The translations under genes and the position numbers were made by a program. The notes below the pieces were generated by a model. The model was not told the DNA's origin and made no database searches. It worked only from the letters and a program-made list of their open reading frames with translations. Source: Sarcomyxa edulis (lineage: Eukaryota > Basidiomycota > Agaricomycetes > Agaricales > Mycenaceae). From it: 64,000 nucleotides of DNA. Location of the stretch: contig QUOL01000023.1 of assembly GCA_009761415.1 (NCBI GenBank), positions 1 through 64,000 on the forward strand. The letters run 5' to 3'. Shown here piece by piece: positions 54,264-64,000 of this stretch. Numbering within the stretch: the first letter of the stretch is position 1; each line of letters begins with the position of its first letter.

Positions 54264-54918
54264 ACTCGTTTATACATTTTACCATTTCTACTTACTTGCC
54301 CTGATAGACCTTCTTCACTTACATTCACTACACTCAGTCTTATAGACCCTTACGACCCTTTTGTATCACGATCACGACTTGATTCGAACCTCTGAATTCA
54401 GCGAACCCCCTGAATTCTGTTTGGTCTTGTTTTTATCCAAGGCCATCGCTCCCCGGTCCCCGATCTAAGCTGCGCCGCGGGATTACTGATGCATCCCCGA
54501 GCTCGACATCGGAACCGAGATCCCTAACTCAATCCTAGTCATAACTGTAGATACTCTGCTGTATAAAAGGAGTCCCTTCTGGTAGAAGAAGGACATCTCT
54601 TTTCACCCCTTGAATATTACTTTCTTAACCCAAACTCTTAACTGTTTGATTGAGTGTTCGAAAGGCACGGATTTGCTCTGCCATCTAAGAAGATTTGGAT
54701 ATACGGCCTCGCGCTACATCCAATCTTTACTGTCTTAAAGTTAAGCTACGGCTACGGCTAGCTAAACACGTTGATTACTGATTCGCTCTAATCATCGGCA
54801 GACTTAGTCCTACAGCACCGTAATTCTCGTCTAACTTACGCTTCTGAGAACACGCTAACTCGCAACGTATATTCAAAGAATATACCAATCTCTCGAAATA
54901 CGAAACCTATTTCTAACA
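54264..54918 (+). repeat. Gypsy B 3' LTR, right piece
   Basis: Begins with the duplicated ACTCGTTT and carries the remaining 647 bp of the LTR to AACA at 54918, then the TSD GATAG. Matches 15064-15710 with no difference seen. Confidence 0.95.
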
Positions 54919-56297
54919 GATAGCAGCTATCCAGCTGTTCACGTTCAAACTAGAGCACATTCCAGGAACGGCGATGGGGCCGGCGGACGGTTTATCTAGA
55001 CGACGAAAGGCCCCGGAAGACTCGGAAGAGGAAGACGACGTCGAAGAATGGATCGATAGGGCATGCGGATTTTCGGTCGAAATGCTAAACTGGAACGAAA
55101 ACAGAGCTCGGTCAATATTGGATACGGTGCCGCCTCATCGATTAATGATAAATGAGCGCGATTTCCCCGAAGCCATAGCAAAGGCATATTTCGCCTCGCT
55201 ACCTGGCCGAAGAAGAGAAGTATCGGCAGTCCTTATTGGCGAAATTGTCCCGAACGTGGTTAGTTATTCCCCAGTCGACTCTTGCTATCAAACAAGACGA
55301 GGAACTTGTACGAATAACTGAGTACCTTGAAACAGCGAGCAGGCCCGAAGGATTGTCCGATAAACAATTCAAAGCGTTTATGAAGAAAGCAGCTCACTTC
55401 TTTGTCCTGAATGGGCAATTATGGAGAAAGGACAGACAGCTTAAACACAAAATCGTACTCCCACCGGAGAAGAGGATTCAAATAATGTCCGAGCTCCATG
55501 ATAAATTCGGCCATAAAGCAATTTGGACAACAAAGGTCAGGCTGATGGATAGGTTTTGGTGGCCAAGTATGAGCAGAGATGTGTCCTGGTTCGTCAGGAC
55601 ATGTCACCAATGCCAACTCCGAAACAGTTCGAAGATCCACATTCCTCCGACCGTGGCGGTTCCGTTTCCGCTATTCGGGAAAATCTATATGGACACAATG
55701 CACCTTCCTGCAGTTGATGGCTTTCATGTGATTGCTCAGGGACGATGCTCGCTCAGCTCATATCCGGAGTGGAGAATGCTGAAAAATGAGAGTGCTATTA
55801 ATCTGGCCAGCTTCATCTTCGAAGATGTCCTATGCAGATGGGGAAGTATAATGGAAATCGTCACGGACAATGGGAAACCTTGGGTCAAAGCGGTCGATCA
55901 CCTCAAAAAGCAGTACAGAATCAATCATATACAAATTTCGGGTTATAATTCACAAGCGCAAGGGGTCATCGAGCAAAAGCATTACGATGTCCGAGAATCG
56001 CTCATTAAGTCGTGCGATGGGAACCAGTCGATTTGGCCGAAAGCAGCGCACGCTATATTCTGGGCCGAGCGGATTACGATTCAGAAATCAACGGGGTATT
56101 CGCCATATTACATAGCGCACGGTGTCCAGGCGATACATCCGTTTGACTTGGAACAGTCAACGTACATGCACCCGTTCATCGATGAAGAAATGGACTTCGG
56201 AGAACTCATAACGCGAAGAGCGATGAAGCTTCAAAGACGAGAAAAGGAGCTATCGAAAATACAGAGGGACAAGTTACGAGTCCTTATGTTTACATAA
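54919..56297 (+). pseudogene. Gypsy A, right portion: RNase H end and integrase
   Basis: Resumes gypsy A with LFTFKLEHIPGTAMGPADGL (the end of RNase H and start of the connection). The frame changes near 55195-55235: the first frame loses sense, and a second frame continues YLAEEEKYRQSLLAKLSRTW into the integrase. This carries the finger HDKFGHKA...CHQCQ and D, D, E in YMDTMHLP, IVTDNGKP and GVIEQKH. The protein stops after KLR at about 56280, and the tail seen in gypsy C and in the 1-597 fragment is missing. So gypsy A is inactive by frameshift, truncation and insertion. Confidence 0.88.
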
Positions 56298-57064
56298 GAT
56301 AGACTCGTTCTTCACTCCACACAGGGCCATTTCTTAACCCCCCCCCGTAACGAAAACCGTCGACATGTGGGAAAGTTGATGTCATTGATGTTTTTTGAAA
56401 AGTTGTATTGAATACGGAGAACTCCGCTTCAGTTTGTAGTCTTTTTCGGCTGTTGCCGGGCCTTTTACTGATACTTTTTAACGTTCATTAGATTGTTGAG
56501 AGCCAACTCGCGGAAAGTGGGTATATATGGAAATATCCGAGTTCCGACGGATATACTTCCACTTCAGTCACCCCCTAAACCCCTTCTACTAGTAACGTTC
56601 GATCAACCAAAACAACCCTACTAATAGTAATGTGTGACCATGGTCATACAGTCATTCCCGGGAGCTGGTCGGTAGTGGGCATTGGTGGGTCATCCAGGCT
56701 CTGGTCGTTGGGTTGGTCCTAGGTTTCTGATGACCAGAGACCACATCGGAGATGAGATCTGAAAGCTGTTCCCATACCGTCACAGGGTATCTGGGGTCTC
56801 ATTGCAAATATATATTTTGGCTAGCTCTACAGCAGCTGTAGGTGTCTAATCTTTATGCACAGTCATCAAATGTATCCTAGATTGCATCTCATAGTATAGA
56901 CTCATCATATTGGCAATTGAATTTTTCTCAAATTTCAAAATCCGAAAATTGGCATGGCATACTATTCCAAACTTGTATGATATGAACAGCTGAAGCTTGA
57001 TCAAGCAGAGAATTGATACTAAAGGTGATGATACAGAAAAGACTGTAATACCTTGACAATTGTT
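56298..57064. other. Non-coding stretch after gypsy A
   Basis: No gene seen. It includes a run of nine C near 56338 and an imperfect inverted repeat near 56525-56570 (TGGAAATATCCG facing CGGATATACTTCCA). The right end of gypsy A and the right boundary of the second KDZ element could both lie in this part, but neither was located. Confidence 0.45.
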
Positions 57065-57405
57065 GAAGCTGATGTTACAGAGGAGGCTGGAGTATCTGGT
57101 CAAGGGTGATAGTCAAACAACTCTGAGAAGCTGATGTTACAGAGGAGGCTGGAGTATCTGATCAAGCTTGATAGTCAGACAACTCTGAGAAGCTGATGTT
57201 ACAGAGGAGGCTGGAGTATCTGGTCAAGCTTGATAGTCAGACAACTCTGAGAAGCTGATGTTACAGAGGAGGCTGGAGTATCTGGTCAAGCTTGATAGTC
57301 AAACAACTCTGAGAAGCTGATGTTACAGAGGAGGCTGGAGTATCTGGTCAAGCTTGATAGTCAGACAACTCTGAGAAGCTGATGATACAGAGGCCCGAGT
57401 ATCTG
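57065..57405. repeat. 62-bp tandem repeat, five units and a part
   Basis: Units begin GAAGCTGATGTTACAGAGG at 57065, 57127, 57189, 57251 and 57313, with a partial one at 57375. Nearly identical, so recently amplified or homogenised. Confidence 0.92.
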
Positions 57406-57930
57406 CAACTATATCATTATTTAGGACCTCCCAATACCATTGTGGCAAATTGCAATAGGTTTTTGAGATCCCTGCTAGCATGATTGGATCTCCCAACCAG
57501 TATCTGGTACATCCCAATGATGTTGCAGGATGTCCCAATGAAGGGTCGGGAACACTACTCCAGTGATATGGGACATCCCAACTAGTGTCTGGTATATCCC
57601 AAGGACATTGTGGGATGTTTTAATGGAGTATCTAGAGCGTCACTCGTGACAAGGGACTTCCCAATGAAGTATATGGAAATACCACTCTGAATATATGGGA
57701 TCTCCTGCAATGTCGTCTTGTATTAAGTGGGAACATTTTACAAGGCCAGTGGGATGTGCCAAACACATCCCACTTGTATTGTGGGACGGTCTTAACAGTG
57801 TCTACAATATCATAATAGTTAAATGGGACATCCCAAAAGTGTCTGGTACATCCCAAATATACTTGTATAATATTCCAAGTAGTATTTGATTTCCCATCAA
57901 AGTGATTTGGGATCTCCTCAACAAATAACA
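57406..57930. repeat. Array of degenerate palindromic GGGACATCCCA words
   Basis: Short words of the form TGGGACATCCCA, GGTACATCCCAA and GGATGTCCCAA recur every 30-60 bp on both strands, giving a dyad-rich tract. No coding potential. Confidence 0.6.
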
Positions 57931-58023
57931 TTCAGAAATATATGAAGTATTGCATTTAGGACATACCTTACGACACAAGCTTACCTTTAATCTTGACTTA
58001 CTATATTTCATGTTCAATCAGTA

Positions 58024-58300
58024 TAAAGTCCATGGCAATAAAGTGGATTACACGGGTATATGCCTATAAATACTAGCAACAAAAGTCCATGGCAATAAAG
58101 TGACTACACACGGGTATATGCCTATAAATACTAGCAACAAAAGTCCACGGCAATAAAGTGACTACACACGGGTATATGCCTATAAATAATAGCAACAAAA
58201 GTCCACGGCAATAAAGTGACTACACACGGGTATATGCCTATAAATAATAGCAACAAAAGTCCACGGCAATGAAGTAACTAACACAGATATACACCTTTCA
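58024..58300. repeat. 58-bp tandem repeat, four units and a part
   Basis: AAGTCCA[T/C]GGCAATAAAG recurs at about 58026, 58083, 58141, 58199 and 58257, with CACGGGTATATGCC inside each unit. It lies directly downstream of the second KDZ gene. Confidence 0.9.
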
Positions 58301-58328
58301 ATACTGGTACAAACATAGTATCAAATAT

Positions 58329-61300
58329 TCAATACTCTTCCTCGTCATGGAGTCTGTTACGCTTACGAGGTGATCCTTCCCTAGGCTGCAGTGCTTTGAT
58401 AGGAGATACATTTCTGCTTTGGATAGGTGTTGCAAATAAGTCAGACTGGTGTGAGATTGGAAACCCAGAAGAATTGGTATATGACTGATATGCGTCTGTG
58501 AATGTAAACTGTTCGATTGCCTCCACAAGTTCTTCTTCCAGTTCATATTCTGTTTCTTCAAACTCGCTTTCTTCATCCTCGGAATCATCATCATCGTAAC
58601 TATCTTCGTTGTCATTGCCACTTAAGTTTCTGGCATTGTCAATTTCACCTTGGGATGGTCCCCAAGATTCAGGCATATTCCGATAGCATTCAATGTGGCT
58701 GATCTTTGCTTTCCAGATACCACATAACTGGCAAAGATATTGTGCTCTAAGTTGCAGTTGATATTTCAAGTGAATATTGTCGCACTGCTCAATAGTTTTT
58801 TTGACACACAACCATTCTTCTATCATCCAATCCTGCATTGCACATCTTTCTTTAGAAAGCCTTATCTCTTCTTCTTCACAACGATCCAACTCCAGCATAC
58901 TTTTGATTCCTTGGCGTATATCTTCATTGCCTAACCATCCAGGAATTGTATCATTCCCATCTGTGGTGTCGTCTAATCCAATATCCTGCCAGATATCATC
59001 ATCAACATCCAAATCAAAAAGCCCCTCTCGATTAATTTCTGGAGGTACAAGTGCTCCTCGAGGGGCTCTATTTTCCTGCTTCAGTCGTTTCAGATCTCTG
59101 CAGAGTTTATTGTATTTGTTTGCCAACTGAATGATGCCTGGTTCTTTTCGTTTGACCTGACTTTGTGTGTGGCTTTGAAGTTTCTTCTCTATATAAAAGC
59201 ATTCATATCATTTCTAGTTGAATGAAAATAAAATGATCTCACCATTACTAGTTTTGCGATAAGCACGTTCCAATCGTTCCAATTCGAATTTCCTTTGTCT
59301 CAAACGATCTCTGATTCTGGACTTCAATGCACGAGCATTCATACGTAGCCTCAAAAACTCATTCCCAAGCAATGATGCCAAACGTGCTTGACCAGAAACA
59401 CCCAAAGCCATTCTTTTCCGCTTAATGGTTTCAGTCAATCTGTCAATCATATTCTGAAGATCGTTACGCTGATTGCTAGCATCAGTAGCATTCATGTCAG
59501 GGTCATAGACTCCAATGGACAACATCCTCTCAAGATTGATAATCTCTGTCCTATAAGATTTTTGAGAATCCTGAAGTGCTATGATTTCTTCAATCACTTT
59601 GTCTGCTTTATTCTTGGCTTGACCTGTTCAACAATAAATAAATTATGCTTGACTCTCAGGTTAAAACACTTACGAGCTAAAGGTCTTGTCTGTGCAATTA
59701 TTTGAGCCTCCCATTGCTGCCTAACCAAGGCTTCATCAACATTGGCATCATTAAAATCCTTCTGAGCTTTCAATCTCCGCTGTTGGCAAGCTTCCCACTT
59801 TCGTTTAAGCCAATCACCCAGGTTTCGCAGAGACTTGTCATCAAGATATTTAACTTGAGTATCCAGCACATAAAGTCTATGATGATACCTGGAAACACGT
59901 AAAGATGGAATAAGCAACTTGAGTGCACTCCAGAACCTTTCACATCCTTCACCATCTGTAAAGCCAAAACCTTTACATTTACGAGGGTGATAAATCAATT
60001 GGCAAGGCCACTGATGCCCATATGCATGGAACACAGACATCCCAAATGTGATACGGTCCAAATTCTCCTCCAGAAAACCCCATTTCAAGCAGCTCCTATG
60101 TATCTGACATCCAATGTCATATAGCCAACCAACAGTCATATCAGAAGGTATATTGTCAAACAGTTTTTGGATCAAAGCCAATGAATAGTGCTGCTTCTCC
60201 CCTGCAGATGTCATATTGGCTAGCCAGAGAACACGATCATGTCTGCAAAGCAAAGCCATTACACCTGTGTCTGCAAAAAATTGGGTGCTAGCTTTTTGCC
60301 TTCTCTCATCTGCAGCTGTGAAGGATTCATTACATTCATCAAGCACTGAGATGGGAACCTTCATTGAAGGTTCAAAACCATCTTCTTTATCAGCAGCAGA
60401 CTTTCCAGTGTTTTTCTTCCTGGTAGGTCGAGATGGGCGCTGGTCATTGACCTTATCTTCCATGGCCTTCACCTCTTCTTCTGTTAGAAAGACAGTATCA
60501 GGATGAAAATAAGGAGGATCACGTTCATAGCCTCTGGTGGTTTTACGCCGCAACTGAGTGAAGCAAGCATCAGAGCTTACAATCACATCAGCACTAGATT
60601 AAAGTCAGTTAATGAAAGCAGTTCATTTATTGAGGTGCTTACATAGCATCTGGATCATGAACCAAAGTCCCACCAAAGCACAAAGGACATCTTTGTCTTA
60701 GATACTCACTTGGTCTTTTGAGACCATTGCCCGTGTCCAAAGGATCGACTAATGATGATCTTAAGTTTACACATTGATATAATGAGAGAATAATAACTTG
60801 CCTGGGCTAGTTGGTGGGTTTACCAGTAGCTCTCTGACTTCATCCACTCGCTCTTGAACAACCTTTGCTGTTTGGTTGGCCAGATAAGAATGCCATAATA
60901 AAGCATTTCCGAATCTTCTCCGCAGTGTATTCTGGAGTTCTCATGAATCAGATCTCAAATCAAAAAGAATACACAATGACGTACCCTGATGAGGAGATGA
61001 TAATTCCGATTGGAAAGGAATGTTTCCACCGTGTCACTCCAAGCTGTAACATTTGGGGCAGCACGAACAAATAACTGCTGGACAAAATCAAGCATATTGA
61101 TATCAACTGCAAGAGATGGCTCAAAGGGAGCGCAAGGAAAAAGGCCACGGGATAGCAGTTGTACACCTGGAGAACAAGAACATATCTTCAATGTGGTGAT
61201 ACCTTTTTGAAAGTCAGTCATATTGATTTCATACTAGGAAATTTATCATGCTTACGATCAAAATAGACACAAGTCACCGTTAGCTTTCTTCGACTTGTCC

Positions 61301-61718
61301 CACAGACACAGTCAACCTCTTCACATGAGTCCATCAAGCGAAGCGACTGTGATTCGTGGAGAACTCGAAGGTACGGAACTATAAGCTGAGGAATAACTTC
61401 ATTTTTCCATGCTTCCCACTGCCTGGCCCTTTTTTTCCCAGCTGATGAATATCCTGTTGGTCTGAACATTGTCTGACGGATTTCTGGTTCATCATCATCA
61501 TCATCAAATACATCACCTAGCATCCTGCTGGGTCCAGCAGTAACAGGCTGGATGAAGGGGCCACCAGGAGCATACAAGTCTCTCCGTGGGACAATACGGA
61601 CTCCATCTGGACGATGTCGCGTATCTTCGGTAGCAGGAATGACACTATACGGAGCTATCTTGTCAGGTGAAGTAGACGGACGAGATCGCCGTCTGAAGGA
61701 GGGAGCTCGGAAAGCCAT
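58329..61718 (-). CDS. KDZ transposase with CxC1-type cysteine cluster (1025 aa, 7 exons)
   Basis: Proposed exons are 61718-61256, 61202-60985, 60931-60802, 60748-60643, 60593-59674, 59623-59243 and 59188-58329; the phases match throughout (1026 codons). The CxC1 cluster spans the first junction: CEEVDCVCG, then ICSCSPG and LFPCAP. DDE-type residues are in VSSDACFTQ (about 314), YDIGCQIHR (about 465) and TDGEGCERFW (about 521). A CPLCFGG knuckle precedes the core. The last third is a coiled coil with an acidic patch and a basic end. The third intron has a GC donor (G|GCAAGT). It differs in class from the CxC2 transposase at 50-54 kb. No stop was found, so it may be functional, though its TIRs were not located. 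Confidence 0.91.
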
Positions 61719-62030
61719 AGTAGCAGCAAGATGGGGGGAAAGAACTAGAAGGGCTCACAGCAGATGGCTGTATATAAGCCAAGTCCTTGGGCCATAAATA
61801 TACAGGAAAAATCAACTATTATTGGACTATCATCTGATGTCCCTAATACAAGTACAATATCAGTTGTCGGATTCGTGTATGTCCGACAACATGTTTCAGA
61901 TGGTCATCAATCCGTGCCACGGATCAACAACAGCAAGACATAGCAAAAAAAAAACAAACGCGTATGTGTAGTAATGTATGTAAAAAAAATGAAGGTCCCC
62001 GTCTTGGCACCCAACCCAACGTCTGGAGAA
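61719..62030. other. Upstream region of the CxC1 KDZ gene, with hairpin
   Basis: No gene. A perfect 9-bp inverted repeat GTTGTCGGA...TCCGACAAC with a 10-base loop lies at 61864-61891, and ATCCGTGCCACGGAT follows at about 61909. May hold the KDZ promoter and the end of that element. Confidence 0.5.
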
Positions 62031-63995
62031 CTACCTCGACGACGTCGATGTCGACGCTGACGCTGCGGGAACAGACTCGACCGCATGAACAGGAATCCGA
62101 CGAGGGCAGATGGGAGCACGACCAAAGGTGTCAGCGAAAGTCTGACAGTAGACTCGAGCGAAGTGACGTTCGGCCGCATCCAGTCTCTGCTCGAAGTTAC
62201 GGTCAGTGGTGTCGAAGAGGCCGAACTTCTTCATCTCCTTGAGTTCCTGAGTATGCATAGGCCAGTCCATCATCAGTTTTCCGAGGGCCAAAACTTCGCG
62301 ATACCTATTGTTCGGTTCTAGCGCCGCTAGACCAAGATTCTCCTTGGGAATCCCTTGGATGAGGAAGCTCTTCTCGCCATAAGAATTGTCGGAGAAGAAG
62401 ACGTCGGTGACGCAAGACTCGCGAAGGCCATCCTTCCAAAGGTCAGCCCGAAGGTGACGATCCAAGGCCAACAACTCAAACCTCCAGTTCAACTCGCACA
62501 GTTCCCACAAGATTTCCGACGTTATCTCGGGAGTGAACGCCTTCTAGAGAGCCTTCTCGTCGGTTGTCGGAATGATTGTGTTCTTCCATCGTAGGTTGTC
62601 GGGGGTGGAACCTAGTACAACGGCGTCTCCGAACAGTGCGGTGAGACGAGTGATGTGGTCAAGACGAGTGATACGCGCTGGGCCGCAACGAGTTGACGTT
62701 GACGAGGGAGGTGTCTGCTTCTGCTTCTTCTTGGACGCAGAAGAAGTGCTCGACGTTGGGGGAGGCTTGATGGGAAGGGAGGGGTGGATGGGTAGTGTCA
62801 AGTTTTTTGCCGCTGCAGAGGTGGGGGGTGCAATGATTGGATTGAATGTTTTGGCTGCCGTAGACTCAGGTGCGACTCTCAAGGCCCGCCCTAGAAACGT
62901 TCGCCAGGCCTGGTTTGGCGCCGCTGTGGGGGGATACGTCAAGGAGCCCATCGAAAAGGTGCACGCGCTGCGGGCGGCAATCCAATTGGCGAGATATTTG
63001 CCTTTGTTCTTCGTTCTGAGGAACAAGCCAAACTCAGGGAAGAGGTACCCAGTGCTCTTCAGAGCTTTCGTTGCATCTGCGCTGGGACGGCGGGAAGTAT
63101 CTACGTGACTTAAAGCATCTACCCAGATAGGAATGCCTGGAGGTAGACAGACATCGCTAGGTTCTACATACTTGTCGATTTTCTCCTGCGGAGAGGCATT
63201 GAAACGACGAGCCCCAACCTTTGCGACGGAAGGGGTAGGAGGTACGACAGCAGACGCAGAAGACACGGCAGCACGAGCAGGTGGCATCACAGCAGGCACA
63301 GAAGATGCGGCAGCAGGAGGAGGACTGTCGACGATCATCGGACTTGTCCCAGCGTCGTCGACGTTGGAGGTCGATGTCGCAAGACGAGAAGTTGACGAAG
63401 TGCCTTGTGCTGAACCTGGCCATTAGCAACAAGTGCATCTGAGTAAAATGCATCACTTACTCGGAGCACCCTCTGTATTTTGTGTCGATTCTGACGGACT
63501 AGATCAGCAAATGAAAAGACCTAACTATGCTTCGATGAACTTACGACGTCCTTCAGCAGGAGTACCCGCAACAGTTGACGATTTTTGCGACGAGTCGTCT
63601 GATCGAGTAGACAATAAGTAGTGGTCCCTCAACCAAGGAGGAAAGAACATACTGAGATTGCCTTGCGACAACCAGGGAATCATGTCAGCTCGTCCTTGAT
63701 AGAACCGCATATCACCAATCTCCAGTGGTTTGCCATAGAGGTTTGGTGGTGCCTTGGTCATTGGGGAATTGTAGGGCAGAAGACGAGCAACGATGGGCTC
63801 GTCGCCGTTCAGGTGCAATCCCGGATACCTCCTTCCCAGTCGCCGACACGCCTGAGCAGCGCCAAGAGCTGCATCACCAAAGTACAAGATATCATACGGC
63901 CTACATACCCCGTCCTCGTCCACCCAATGCTCGCATTCGATGCCCTTCGGTGCCTGCTCCTCAGTGACGTAGTTGATATTCATGTTGGGGGTCAA
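62031..63995 (-). pseudogene. Protein of unknown function, in-frame TAG, 5' end off window
   Basis: Proposed exons are (edge)-63545, 63490-63461 and 63415-62031. The frame is kept at both introns (GTAAG donors). The first exon has no ATG at its left and runs on to the edge. It holds IECEHWVDEDGVCRPYDIL. The third exon is P/S/A-rich, then has ITRLTALFGDAVVLGS and, after a TAG at 62546-62544, resumes in the same frame with LNWRFELLALDRHLR and DLWKDGLRES. The pieces read as one protein, so the TAG is probably a nonsense change (CAG to TAG) or a leaky stop. I do not recognise the family; it is close to the KDZ gene and might be cargo of that element. Confidence 0.6.
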
Positions 63996-64000
63996 CTCCT

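Larger units (their letters stand above)
15029..54918 (+). mobile_element. Gypsy B, chromovirus-type LTR retrotransposon (split by the KDZ element)
   Basis: Full-length Ty3/gypsy element: 5' LTR 15029-15710, gag-pol, an extra 3' gene, a purine-rich tract at 24261-24270 and the 3' LTR, which is split into 24272-24306 and 54264-54918. Both LTRs are 682 bp once the 8-bp duplication is counted once, begin TGTT and end AACA. The TSD is GATAG (15024-15028 and 54919-54923). A candidate primer binding site begins TGG at 15712. By eye the two LTRs show no difference, so the insertion is recent. Its internal part is about 8.6 kb. Confidence 0.95.

Noticed and set aside
56298..58328. TIRs of the second KDZ element
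   Set aside because: I compared the flanks of 58329-61718 by eye and found no convincing inverted pair or target duplication, so element limits are not claimed.

Overview
The window is nuclear DNA of a basidiomycete fungus, almost certainly a mushroom-forming agaricomycete. The signs are many short spliceosomal introns (about 49-80 bp, CTRAY-like branch sites), two KDZ transposases with their CxC cysteine clusters, a fungal TET/JBP dioxygenase, a basidiomycete-type hAT transposase and three kinds of Ty3/gypsy element. No ordinary housekeeping gene was recognised; this is an accessory, transposon-rich block.

Left third (1-12.9 kb). A decayed gypsy integrase fragment lies at 1-597, followed by repeats rich in CGATCG. 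A four-exon gene (2130-4674, minus) encodes a 779-residue protein with a Zn2Cys6-like cysteine cluster. Six tandem minus-strand genes (5445-10742) form one family of unknown function: each has a first exon of 73-88 codons, a phase-0 intron at the same place and a second exon carrying an [I/L/V]-P-x-E-[A/S] motif. A composite 66-bp/165-bp satellite follows (11447 to about 12300).

Centre (12.9-56.3 kb). Five mobile elements are nested like Russian dolls, four of the insertions with exact boundaries. An old gypsy A copy (12.9-15.03 kb, resuming at 54.92-56.3 kb) is split by gypsy B (15029-54918, TSD GATAG, LTRs that look identical). Gypsy B's 3' LTR is split by a 29,957-bp KDZ DNA transposon (24307-54263, 8-bp TSD ACTCGTTT, TIRs of about 110 bp). 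Inside the KDZ element sits a hAT element (29344-47122, 8-bp TSD TATGTCTT, 18-bp TIRs). Its transposase gene is split by gypsy C (30276-43017, 905-bp LTRs, 4-bp TSD). Without the hAT the KDZ element is about 12.2 kb. It carries an intact-looking KDZ transposase, a divergent TET/JBP dioxygenase with all catalytic residues, a small basic protein, a protein with two RNase H1 N-terminal-like domains and an 868-residue protein of unknown function. Gypsy B and C each carry extra genes that seem to have their own TATA boxes; the one in gypsy B also appears to have introns.

Right end (56.3-64 kb). Several minisatellites flank a second KDZ transposase of the CxC1 type (58329-61718, minus, 1025 residues). 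A further minus-strand gene of unknown function (62031 to beyond the edge) has an in-frame TAG.

Exon structures were worked out by hand from splice signals and frame continuity. Frame arithmetic closes exactly for most of them, but none is backed by transcript data.
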